Shown here: in pieces, positions 35,067 to 42,472 of the stretch
Layout of the letters: each line of letters starts with the position of its first letter
How positions within the stretch are numbered: the first letter of the stretch is position 1
NCBI GenBank assembly: GCA_963794385.1
Contig: CAWCDT010000004.1
Coordinates: 5,332 to 69,331 of the forward strand
DNA length: 64,000 nt
Direction of reading: 5' to 3'
Source of the DNA: Gaiellasilicea sp963794385
Lineage (GTDB): Bacteria > Actinomycetota > Thermoleophilia > Gaiellales > Gaiellaceae
Position numbers and translations under genes: made by a program
Notes under the pieces: model-generated
Seen by the model: only the letters and a program-made list of their open reading frames with translations
Told to the model about the DNA's origin: nothing
The model's database searches: none

Positions 35067-35069
35067 CCT
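35064..35069 (+). promoter_or_regulatory. -10 box for the FAD oxidoreductase gene (TAGCCT)
   Basis: TAGCCT, overlapping the dprA stop, lies 6 nt before GTG 35076. Confidence 0.4.
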
Positions 35070-35075
35070 AGCGCC

Positions 35076-36200
35076 GTGGCTGACTCACACTGGCTCGCGG
35101 AGCCCGCCCCGACGCTGCCCTCACGTCCACTCGCCGGCCGCGCCGACGCCGTGATCGTCGGTGGAGGCATCACCGGCTGCTCGTGCGCGCTCACACTCGC
35201 CTCGGCCGGGAGGCGCGTGCGCCTGCACGAAGCGCGCACGATCGCCTCCGGCGCCAGCGGCCGGAACGGCGGTTTCGCGCTGCGCGGCGGCGCGATGGCG
35301 TACGACAGCGCCCGCGAGTGGCTCGGCGAAGACGAGGCGGCCGCCTACTGGCGGGTGACGGAGGCCTACGTCGACCGGACGGCCGAGCTCGGCGGTGACG
35401 CCTTCCGGCGCACCGGCAGTCTGCGGCTGGCCGGAGAGGACGAGCACGACGAGCTCCGCGCCGAGTACGAGGCGCTGCGCGAGGACGGGTTCGAGGCCGA
35501 ATGGCGCGACGAGCTGCCGGAGCCGCTGGCCCGGCGCTTCCCCGGAGCGCTGTTCCACCCGGCGGACGGTGTCCTGCAACCGGCTCGGCTCGTCCGGCGG
35601 CTCGCGGCTGCTGCCGCGGAGGCCGGCGTCGAGATCCGCGAGCACGATCGCGTCGAAGACCTGGATGAGCTCGAGGCCGACACCGTCGTCGTCGCCACCG
35701 ACGGCTACCCGAGCGGGCTCCTGGGGGAGCTCGAAGGCTTGATCATCCCGACACGCGGTCAGATGCTCGCGACCGAGCCGATCCCGGAGCGCCTGTTTCC
35801 GCTGCCTCACTACGGCCGCCACGGCTTCGACTACTGGCATCAGGACATGGAGGGTCGCCTGATCGTCGGCGGGTTCCGCGACGCGGACATGGACTCGGAG
35901 TTCACGGCGGCAGAGGAGACGACACCCAGGATCCAGGGCGCCCTCGACGACTTTGTCGAGTCGCTGCTCGGGCGCCGGCCGCGGATCACGCACCGTTGGG
36001 CCGGGATCTTCGGGCTCGTCCCTGACCTGATGCCGGTCGCGGGGCCCGTCCCAGAGCGGGACGGCCTCTGGGTCGCGGGCGGCTATTCCGGCCATGGAAA
36101 CGTGCTCGGCCTCATGTGCGGCGACCTCGTCGCGCGCGCCATCCTCGGCGAGGCGCAGCCGCTCCTCGAGCGGATGGCGCCGGCCCGCCTCGTCGCCTGA
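35076..36200 (+). CDS. FAD-dependent amine/amino-acid oxidoreductase (DAO family)
   Basis: A 374-aa flavoenzyme. The dinucleotide-binding start is DAVIVGGGITGCSCALTLAS, then the flavin loop IASGASGRNGGFALRGG, VVVATDGYPSGLLGELEG, PTRGQMLATEPIPERLF and the C-terminal GLWVAGGYSGHGNVLGLMCG. This layout resembles gamma-glutamylputrescine oxidase-like enzymes; the substrate is not determinable from sequence alone. It is convergent with an ornithine cyclodeaminase-like gene. Confidence 0.9.
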   Translation: MADSHWLAEPAPTLPSRPLAGRADAVIVGGGITGCSCALTLASAGRRVRLHEARTIASGASGRNGGFALRGGAMAYDSAREWLGEDEAAAYWRVTEAYVDRTAELGGDAFRRTGSLRLAGEDEHDELRAEYEALREDGFEAEWRDELPEPLARRFPGALFHPADGVLQPARLVRRLAAAAAEAGVEIREHDRVEDLDELEADTVVVATDGYPSGLLGELEGLIIPTRGQMLATEPIPERLFPLPHYGRHGFDYWHQDMEGRLIVGGFRDADMDSEFTAAEETTPRIQGALDDFVESLLGRRPRITHRWAGIFGLVPDLMPVAGPVPERDGLWVAGGYSGHGNVLGLMCGDLVARAILGEAQPLLERMAPARLVA

Positions 36201-36207
36201 CGCGCGG

Positions 36208-37146
36208 CTACAGCTCGAGCTGCGGCAGGTCGAGCTCGCCCGCCTGCTCGTAGGCGGCGATCGCGATCGCGAGGTCCTGAATCGCGAGCCCGGTCGAGTC
36301 GAAGAGCGTGATCTCGTCCGGCGAGCGCCGCCCTTCGGCCTCGCCCGTGAGCACGGCGCCGAGCTCGGTCACGTCCGCGCGACCGAGCGCGCCCGCCTCG
36401 ACGGCGGCTGCGAGCTCGCCGCCGTGGCTCGCCTGCTCCCACTCGTCGCAGAAGACGCGGGCCCGGCGGATCTCACCGATCGCGATCTCGGCCTTGCCCG
36501 GCCCGTCGGCGCCCATCAGGCTGACGTGCTGGCCGGGCCGCAGAGAGCCTTCGCCGAGCACGATCTCGCTTCCGGGCGTCACCGTCACGAGCACGTCCGC
36601 CGCGAGAGCCGCCTCGAGGCTCTCCGCCACACCCGTCCCGATCGCGGCCGCGACGGCCCGGGCGCGCTCCTCGTCGATGTCCCACAGGTCGACGTCGGCG
36701 CGGCCGCGCGCCTTGAGCGTCCGAGCCGCTGCACGCCCGTTCACTCCCACGCCGATCACGGCGGCGGACCCCTCTGCGGCGCCGAGCGTCTCCGCCGCCA
36801 GCGCCGCCGCCGCGCCCGTGCGCAGAGCGGTGACCGAGCCCGCATCCATCACGGCCTCGACGAGCCCGGTCTCGGCGTCGGAGAGGACGACGAGGCCGCT
36901 CACAGTCGGCAGCCCCCGCTCCGGGTTGCGCGGGAAAGACGTCACCCACTTCAACAGGGCGTGGCCGCCGCCGAGCGCCGGCATCGCGCGGAAGTCTCCC
37001 GCCGGGTAGTTCGTCACGTAGAGCTTCGGCTGCATCGTCCATTCGCCCCGTGCGTGCGCGACGAAGGCGTCGCGGACGGCGTCGTACGCGCGCGTCGGCG
37101 GGACCGCGACCTCGACGTCGCGGGCGGCGAAGAACGGCACCGCCAT
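36208..37146 (-). CDS. Ornithine cyclodeaminase / mu-crystallin family enzyme
   Basis: A 312-aa NAD(P)-dependent imine or amino-acid enzyme. It shows MQPKLYVTNYPAGDFRAMPA, LVVLSDAETGLVEAVMDAGS, VTALRTGAAAALAAETLG and the Rossmann loop AAVIGVGVNGRAAARTLKA, ending SPDEITLFDSTGLAIQDLAI. It may act as an alanine dehydrogenase, an ornithine cyclodeaminase or an imine reductase. It starts 3 bp after the pntB stop on the same strand, so it may be the last gene of the pntA-pntB transcript. Confidence 0.88.
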   Translation of the reverse strand: MAVPFFAARDVEVAVPPTRAYDAVRDAFVAHARGEWTMQPKLYVTNYPAGDFRAMPALGGGHALLKWVTSFPRNPERGLPTVSGLVVLSDAETGLVEAVMDAGSVTALRTGAAAALAAETLGAAEGSAAVIGVGVNGRAAARTLKARGRADVDLWDIDEERARAVAAAIGTGVAESLEAALAADVLVTVTPGSEIVLGEGSLRPGQHVSLMGADGPGKAEIAIGEIRRARVFCDEWEQASHGGELAAAVEAGALGRADVTELGAVLTGEAEGRRSPDEITLFDSTGLAIQDLAIAIAAYEQAGELDLPQLEL

Positions 37147-37149
37147 GCG

Positions 37150-38853
37150 CTAGAGCGCCTTGACCGCCGCGCCCACGGCCTCGAGCGCCTTCTTCGCGTC
37201 GGCGAAGAGCATCGACGTCTTCGGGTCGTAGAAGAGCGGATTGTCGATCCCGGCGAAGCCGGGGCTCATGCTCCGCTTGACAACGACGACGCTCGCGGCC
37301 CGGTCGACCTCGATGATCGGCATGCCGTAGATCGGGCTGCCCGGGTCGGAGCGCGCTGCCGGGTTGACGACGTCGTTGGCGCCGAGGATCACGACCACGT
37401 CGGTCTGCGGCAGCTCCGGGTTGATCTCGTCCATCTCCTTCAGCTGGTCGTAGGGCACGTCTGCCTCGGCGAGGAGCACGTTCATGTGCCCGGGCATGCG
37501 CCCGGCAACCGGATGGATGCCGTAGAGGACGTCGATGCCCTTGCTCTCGAGAATCTCCGCGAGGGCGCGCACGTCGTGCTGTGCCTGGGCGACCGCGAGC
37601 CCGTACCCGGGGACGAAGACGACCTTGCGCGCGTAGGCGAGCATGATCGCGAGATCCTCGGGCGTCGTCGAGCGCACCGTGCGGCCGTCGTCGTCCGCTC
37701 CGACGCCGGCGCCGGCATGCACCGCTCCGAACGCGCCGAAGAGGACGTTGCCGATGGAGCGGTTCATCGCCCGGCCCATCATCAGCGTCAGCAGCGTGCC
37801 CGACGCGCCGACGAGCGCGCCGGCGACGATAAGCACGTTGTTGTGCAGGAGGAAGCCGGCAGCCGAGGCGGCCAGACCAGTGAACGCGTTCAGGAGCGAG
37901 ATCACGACGGGCATGTCCGCGCCGCCGATCGGAAGCACGAACAGGACGCCGAACGCGAGCGCAGCCAGGATCAGCGCGACGACGAGTACGTCACGGTCGG
38001 CTCCCGCGACGATGGCCGTGCCGAAGGCCAACGCGACGAGCAGCACCGCGGCGTTGACAAACTGCTGGCCCGCGTAGACGATCGGCCGGCCGCTGAGCAG
38101 CTCCTGCAGCTTCGCGAAGGCCACTAGCGAGCCGGAGAACGAGATGCTCCCGATGAGCGCCGAGAGCAGGATCGCGACCGACTCCTCGCCGTCGAGGCCC
38201 CCGGGCTCCGGGGCGAGGTTGTGGAACTCCGCGAGCGCGATCAGCGCCACAGCGCCGCCACCGACGCCGTTGAAGAGCGCCACCATCTGCGGCATCGCGG
38301 TCATCTTCACCGAGCGGGCGCCGACGACCCCGATCACGGCCCCGATCACCATCGCCACAGCGATCCCGAGGTAGTTCTCGAGCCCGTCCTGGGCGAGCGT
38401 GACCGCGATTGCGAGCGCCATCCCGCCGGCGCCGAGCAGATTGCCCTGCCGGGCGCGCTTCGGCGAGGACAGAAAACGGAGCGCGAGGATGAAGGTCACG
38501 ATCGTGACCAGGTAGAGCAGGTTCGTCGTGGTCGTCGCGCGCTCACGCGCTCGGGCTCCTCGCCGCGGCTTGCGGGCCTTGAACATCTCGAGCATGCGGT
38601 CGGTGACGACGAAGCCCCCGACGGCGTTGGCGGTCCCGAGCACGACTGCACAGAAGCCCACGACCCGGGTCAGCGTGTCGCCACCCGCTCGGCCGGCGAC
38701 CAGGATCGCGCCGACGATGACGATCCCGTGAATCGCGTTCGTACCCGACATCAGCGGCGTGTGCAGCATTGTCGGCACCTTCGAGATCACCTCGATCCCG
38801 AGGAAGATCGCCAGCACGAGGATCGTCAGCTCGACGACAAGTGCCGTGTCCAC
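37150..38853 (-). CDS. pntB: NAD(P) transhydrogenase, fused PntA2-PntB
   Basis: The membrane and NADP-binding parts of the proton-translocating transhydrogenase in one 567-aa chain. Residues 1 to about 100 are the alpha-2 membrane domain (LTILVLAIFLGIEVISKVPT, LHTPLMSGTNAIHGIVIVGA). The beta subunit follows, with many membrane helices (MPQMVALFNGVGGGAVALIA) and the NADP domain (VVFVPGYGLAVAQAQHDVRA, GIHPVAGRMPGHMNVLLAEA, VVILGANDVVNPAA). The GTG start overlaps the pntA stop by one base. Confidence 0.95.
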   Translation of the reverse strand: MDTALVVELTILVLAIFLGIEVISKVPTMLHTPLMSGTNAIHGIVIVGAILVAGRAGGDTLTRVVGFCAVVLGTANAVGGFVVTDRMLEMFKARKPRRGARARERATTTTNLLYLVTIVTFILALRFLSSPKRARQGNLLGAGGMALAIAVTLAQDGLENYLGIAVAMVIGAVIGVVGARSVKMTAMPQMVALFNGVGGGAVALIALAEFHNLAPEPGGLDGEESVAILLSALIGSISFSGSLVAFAKLQELLSGRPIVYAGQQFVNAAVLLVALAFGTAIVAGADRDVLVVALILAALAFGVLFVLPIGGADMPVVISLLNAFTGLAASAAGFLLHNNVLIVAGALVGASGTLLTLMMGRAMNRSIGNVLFGAFGAVHAGAGVGADDDGRTVRSTTPEDLAIMLAYARKVVFVPGYGLAVAQAQHDVRALAEILESKGIDVLYGIHPVAGRMPGHMNVLLAEADVPYDQLKEMDEINPELPQTDVVVILGANDVVNPAARSDPGSPIYGMPIIEVDRAASVVVVKRSMSPGFAGIDNPLFYDPKTSMLFADAKKALEAVGAAVKAL

Positions 38854-39947
38854 TACGCAGTCACCTGCGGTCGAGCCACGCACGCGCCGGCCGTGATCTC
38901 GTCGTCGAAGTCGAGCGTGAGCGTGCCGCCCGGTGCGAGATGCTGCAGCAGCGCCGAGACGTTGCGCGCGTAAAGCTGGCTCGCGTGGGACGGCAACCGC
39001 GAGGGGAGATCCGTGAAGCCGACGATCGTGACGCCGCCGCGCTCGACCTCCGCGCCCGGCTCGGTCAGCTCGCAGTTGCCGCCCGCCTCGGCGGCGAGGT
39101 CGACGATCACCGAGCCCGCATGCATCCGCTCGACCGCAGTCGCGGGAATCAGGTGAGGGGCTGGCCTCCCCGGGACGAGGGCCGTTGTGATCACGACGTC
39201 GAACTCCGGGATCCGCTCCTCCAGGGCAGCCTGCTGGCGCGCCTGCTCGTCCGCGGTCAGCTCGGCGGCGTAACCACCTGCCGTTTCGGCTCCGACGATT
39301 CCGAGGTCGAGGAATTTCGCACCAAGGCTCTCCACCTGTTCGCGGACGACGGGCCGCACGTCGAAGCCGGAGACGACCGCTCCCAGACGCCGTGTCGTCG
39401 CGATCGCCTGGAGGCCTGCCACGCCCGCGCCCAAGACCAGCACCTTCGCGGGCGCAACCGTGCCCGCGGCCGTCATCATCAAGGGGAAGAGGCGTGGTAG
39501 GCGGTCGGCTGCGATCACGGCGGCCTTGTAGCCGGCGACTGTGCTCTGCGAGGAGAGCGCGTCCATCGACTGGGCTCGGCTGATCCGCGGAATCAACTCC
39601 ATCGCGAACGCGACGATCCCGCGCGCGGCCAGCCGCTCGATCCCCTCCGGGTCGCTGAGCGGGGCGAGGAAGCCGATCAGCACCGTCCCAGGCGCGAGCT
39701 CGCCAACGTCCTCCACCTCCGGCCGGCCGACCCGGGCCACTCCCTCTGCCCCAGCGAAGAGTTCGGTGCGCGCGACTACGTCCGCACCGGCCGCCGCGTA
39801 CTCGTGGTCGGGGAAGCTTGCTGCGGCACCCGCCTCCTGCTCGACCGCGATCGAGAACCCCGCGGAGACGAGCTTGCCGACCGCGTCTGGAACGAGCGCC
39901 ACTCGGCGCTCGCCGGCAGCGGTCTCTTTCGGAACGACGACCCTCAC
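38853..39947 (-). CDS. pntA: NAD(P) transhydrogenase alpha subunit, NAD-binding part
   Basis: The soluble dI component, 364 aa. It starts MRVVVPKETAAGERRVALVP, then AMELIPRISRAQSMDALSSQ, AAVIAADRLPRLFPLMMTAA, the NAD loop VLVLGAGVAGLQAIATTRRL and SGFDVRPVVREQVESLGAKF. With PntB it couples proton entry to NADPH formation. A TAGAGT box (39957-39962, minus strand) lies 9 nt before the start. Confidence 0.95.
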   Translation of the reverse strand: MRVVVPKETAAGERRVALVPDAVGKLVSAGFSIAVEQEAGAAASFPDHEYAAAGADVVARTELFAGAEGVARVGRPEVEDVGELAPGTVLIGFLAPLSDPEGIERLAARGIVAFAMELIPRISRAQSMDALSSQSTVAGYKAAVIAADRLPRLFPLMMTAAGTVAPAKVLVLGAGVAGLQAIATTRRLGAVVSGFDVRPVVREQVESLGAKFLDLGIVGAETAGGYAAELTADEQARQQAALEERIPEFDVVITTALVPGRPAPHLIPATAVERMHAGSVIVDLAAEAGGNCELTEPGAEVERGGVTIVGFTDLPSRLPSHASQLYARNVSALLQHLAPGGTLTLDFDDEITAGACVARPQVTA

Positions 39948-39990
39948 GGCGAGCCAACTCTACGGAGCCGAGCGGGGAGCCGCCAAGCTG

Positions 39991-41061
39991 CTAGAGCGAG
40001 GCCCACACCTCGAGCTTGGACCTGACTCGACGGATCACCTCGTCGGTGAACTCCCGCGTGCCCGCATGGCCGCCGAGATCCGCCGTTCGGATCCCCTCCG
40101 CGACTGCCTCGAGGCAGCCCTCGCGGATCGCACGTCCGGCCTGCTGTGCTTCCTCGTCGGCGTGCGAGAGAAGGGCTGCTCCCGCGAGGATCATCGCCAT
40201 CGGATTGGCCACGTCCTTGCCCATGAGCGCCGGCGCAGTGCCGTGCGCAGCCTCGGCCATCAGCGCGTCCGGGACGTAGTCGTCGTCGAAAGCGACCAGC
40301 AGCGACTCGGAGCCGGCGATCGAGCCGAAGAGCGGCAGGACGAGGTCGGAGAGGATGTCACCGTCCCGGTTCAGGGTCGGGATCACGAGCGGCGCACCGG
40401 TGCTCGCGATCAGGAGCGCGAAGGTCGCGTCGATCAGCTGCGGCTCGTACGGGACGTCCGGGTGGCGCTCGGCCGCGGCGTCCATCTCCTCCTTGAGCAT
40501 CCCTTCGTAGACCGGGCTGACGGTGTACTTCGGCCCGCCGAACACCTTGGCGCCGGTCCGCTCCGCCTGGCGGAAGGCGAACTCGGCGACGGAGCGGCAG
40601 ATCCGCCGTTCGATCCGCTCGGTGCGGAAGGCGACCTCGTCCTCACCCTCGCCCTCCCGCCACTCGGTCGCGCCGTACGCGTCGCCGACGGCCATGCGGA
40701 CGACCGAGATGGGCGAGTGGACGCCGCCGAGCGGGACTACACCGGGAATGCGTCGCCCGGTACGGACGATCACGCGACCGCCGATCTCCTCACGGAGGAT
40801 CCGGTTCGGCGAGCCAACGTCATCGCGCGTCTCCGGCGTGATCGTGGCCGCCTTGAGGCCCAGGCCGTGCTCCCGGATCGCCCGAGCCGCCTCGCTCACG
40901 ACCGCGTTCTTCGTCTCGCGCCTGTGCGCGAGCGAGAGATCGAATCGAGGGAACTCGAGCTCGAGGTCGATCACGTCCGGGGCGAGCGTGCGCAGCGCTT
41001 CCTCGAGCAGCTCCTGCCCCGTCTCGTCCCCTTCGAGCACCACGATCGTCCGCGGGTCCAT
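39991..41061 (-). CDS. Isocitrate/isopropylmalate dehydrogenase family enzyme
   Basis: A 356-aa NAD(P)-dependent beta-decarboxylating dehydrogenase. It starts RTIVVLEGDETGQELLEEAL, contains KAATITPETRDDVGSPNRIL, VIVRTGRRIPGVVPLGGVHS, KVFGGPKYTVSPVYEGMLKE and MAEAAHGTAPALMGKDVANP with the metal/NAD site. Isocitrate dehydrogenase is the more likely role given the R-x-x-Lys pattern, but the sequence alone does not separate the substrates. ATG 41061 has TATCAT 9 nt upstream; it is divergent from topoisomerase IB. Confidence 0.85.
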   Translation of the reverse strand: MDPRTIVVLEGDETGQELLEEALRTLAPDVIDLELEFPRFDLSLAHRRETKNAVVSEAARAIREHGLGLKAATITPETRDDVGSPNRILREEIGGRVIVRTGRRIPGVVPLGGVHSPISVVRMAVGDAYGATEWREGEGEDEVAFRTERIERRICRSVAEFAFRQAERTGAKVFGGPKYTVSPVYEGMLKEEMDAAAERHPDVPYEPQLIDATFALLIASTGAPLVIPTLNRDGDILSDLVLPLFGSIAGSESLLVAFDDDYVPDALMAEAAHGTAPALMGKDVANPMAMILAGAALLSHADEEAQQAGRAIREGCLEAVAEGIRTADLGGHAGTREFTDEVIRRVRSKLEVWASL

Positions 41062-41070
41062 CGGCGGGGG

Positions 41071-41097
41071 ATGATACTCGCGGGAATCGGGTAGACC
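41071..41097. promoter_or_regulatory. Divergent promoter boxes between the dehydrogenase and topoisomerase IB genes
   Basis: The minus-strand TATCAT (41071-41076 as atgata) serves ATG 41061. The plus-strand TAGACC (41092-41097) lies 6 nt before GTG 41104. The two -10 boxes are only 15 bp apart, so polymerases would compete. Confidence 0.45.
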
Positions 41098-41103
41098 TGC
41101 GGC

Positions 41104-42120
41104 GTGGCGCGGAGGGGCGGCTGGAGGCGCGCGGGGTCGAAGGGGCGGTTTCGCTACGAGGACGCTCGCGGAAACCGGATCGAGGATCCGGAGAAACTCG
41201 CACGCATCGAGCAGCTCGTGATTCCACCCGCGTGGAAGGACGTCTGGATCTCGCCTCGTGCGAGCGCCAAGCTCCAGGCGACCGGGCTCGACAAGGCTGG
41301 TCGGCGCCAGTACCTCTACCACCCCGAATACCGCGCTCAGCAGGAGCAGGCGAAGTTCGACAATCTCGTCCGGTTCGCCGAGAAGTTGCCGGAGCTCCGG
41401 AAGGCGATGGCCGAGCACATGGCGCTCGACACCTACGAACGCGAGCGCGTGTGCGCGGTCGCGCTCCGTGTCATCAATCTCGGGTGGTTCAGAGTCGGTT
41501 CTGACCGGTACGCGCAGACTTCACGGACGCACGGCGTCACGACGCTTTCACGCCGCCACGTGACCGTGCGCGGCACGCGGGTCGCGTTCCGCTTCCGGGC
41601 GAAGCACCACGTCCAGGTGCGGACGACGATCGTCGACGCCGAGCTCGCAGCGGCGATCAAGGAGCTGCTCGAGCAGCCGGGAGGTGCACGCGTCTTCCGG
41701 TACGCCTCCAACGGCGGGACCGGTCTGCTCACGGGAGCAGTTCTGAACGACTACATCCGAGAGCACATGGACGAGGAATTCACGGCGAAGGATTTCCGCA
41801 CGTGGGGCGGCACGCTGAACGCCGCAATCGCCTTCGCGGAGCACGGTGTCGCCGAATCCGAGGCCGAGGCGAAGAGGACGGTCGCAAACGTCATGCGCAT
41901 CGTCGGCGAGCGGCTCGGAAACACGCCGGCCGTCGCGCGCTCGTCGTACGTCAGTCCTGCGGTGGTCGAGCAGTATCTCGACGGCAGAACGATCGAGGAT
42001 TTCAGGCCGCGCCATTTACGTGTCCTCAAAGCGCGCGATATCGAGCTCGACCCGGAGGAGAGCGCGTTGCTGAGCCTGCTCCGATCCTGGCGAATCCGCC
42101 GTGTCCGCAAGGCGGCGTGA
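41104..42120 (+). CDS. DNA topoisomerase IB
   Basis: A poxvirus/eukaryote-type enzyme that relaxes supercoils through a 3'-phosphotyrosine. 338 aa: FRYEDARGNRIEDPEKLARI, VIPPAWKDVWISPRASAKLQ, the active-site Arg/Lys regions VCAVALRVINLGWFRVGSDR and TAKDFRTWGGTLNAAIAF, and the nucleophilic Tyr probably in ARSSYVSPAVVEQYLDG. Bacterial members often occur near non-homologous or recombinational repair genes; here AddAB follows. Confidence 0.92.
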   Translation: MARRGGWRRAGSKGRFRYEDARGNRIEDPEKLARIEQLVIPPAWKDVWISPRASAKLQATGLDKAGRRQYLYHPEYRAQQEQAKFDNLVRFAEKLPELRKAMAEHMALDTYERERVCAVALRVINLGWFRVGSDRYAQTSRTHGVTTLSRRHVTVRGTRVAFRFRAKHHVQVRTTIVDAELAAAIKELLEQPGGARVFRYASNGGTGLLTGAVLNDYIREHMDEEFTAKDFRTWGGTLNAAIAFAEHGVAESEAEAKRTVANVMRIVGERLGNTPAVARSSYVSPAVVEQYLDGRTIEDFRPRHLRVLKARDIELDPEESALLSLLRSWRIRRVRKAA

Positions 42121-42139
42121 TTTCCGTCCGCGTTTTCGC

Positions 42140-42175
42140 TAGGATTACGCGCTGGAATCCGTTCCCCAAGGAGGA
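42140..42175 (+). promoter_or_regulatory. Promoter box and ribosome site of the Lsr2-like gene
   Basis: TAGGAT (42140-42145) gives a leader of about 28 nt with a strong AAGGAGG (42169-42175) before GTG 42180, an arrangement for high expression. Confidence 0.5.
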
Positions 42176-42179
42176 TACT

Positions 42180-42377
42180 GTGGCTCGCAAGACGGTGCTG
42201 GTCTCGGACATCTCCGGCGCGGAGATCGCGGACGGAAAGGGCGCGACGATTCGGATCACGTTCCATGACGCGAGGAAGGGCGTGCGAGAGCTCGACGTCA
42301 CCGACGCCGAGGCTGAGAAGATGGGCGGCCGCCAGGTCGCACGGCGCGGCCGCAGGCCGAAGTCGGCGACCACCTAG
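42180..42377 (+). CDS. Short Lsr2-like nucleoid protein
   Basis: A 65-aa protein: ARKTVLVSDISGAEIADGKG, ATIRITFHDARKGVRELDVT, DAEAEKMGGRQVARRGRRPK. The first 50 residues resemble the Lsr2 N-terminal beta-hairpin dimerisation domain. The last 12 form an AT-hook-like basic tail (RRGRRPKS) without the usual Lsr2 C-terminal DNA-binding fold. It may bind DNA as a mini xenogeneic silencer; this is inferred from pattern only. Confidence 0.65.
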   Translation: MARKTVLVSDISGAEIADGKGATIRITFHDARKGVRELDVTDAEAEKMGGRQVARRGRRPKSATT

Positions 42378-42460
42378 ATTCGGGTCGCGCGGCCCGGCAC
42401 CGCGCACCGAACTGCGCTCTTTGCCGGAATTTCGTACGAAAGGGCGTCGGAGGGCGGGAC

Positions 42461-42466
42461 TACGAT
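42461..42466 (+). promoter_or_regulatory. -10 box for addB (TACGAT)
   Basis: TACGAT lies 6 nt before ATG 42473. Confidence 0.42.
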
Positions 42467-42472
42467 GGGTAG

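Noticed and set aside
36094..38127. Long plus-strand frame opposite the cyclodeaminase and pntB genes
   Set aside because: The translation is Arg/Asp/His-rich low-complexity text with no domain. Both minus-strand genes beneath it are certain.
38854..39957. Upstream in-frame extension of pntB to 935 codons
   Set aside because: The extension is the shadow of pntA in another frame. Homology starts at GTG 38853, which overlaps the pntA stop.
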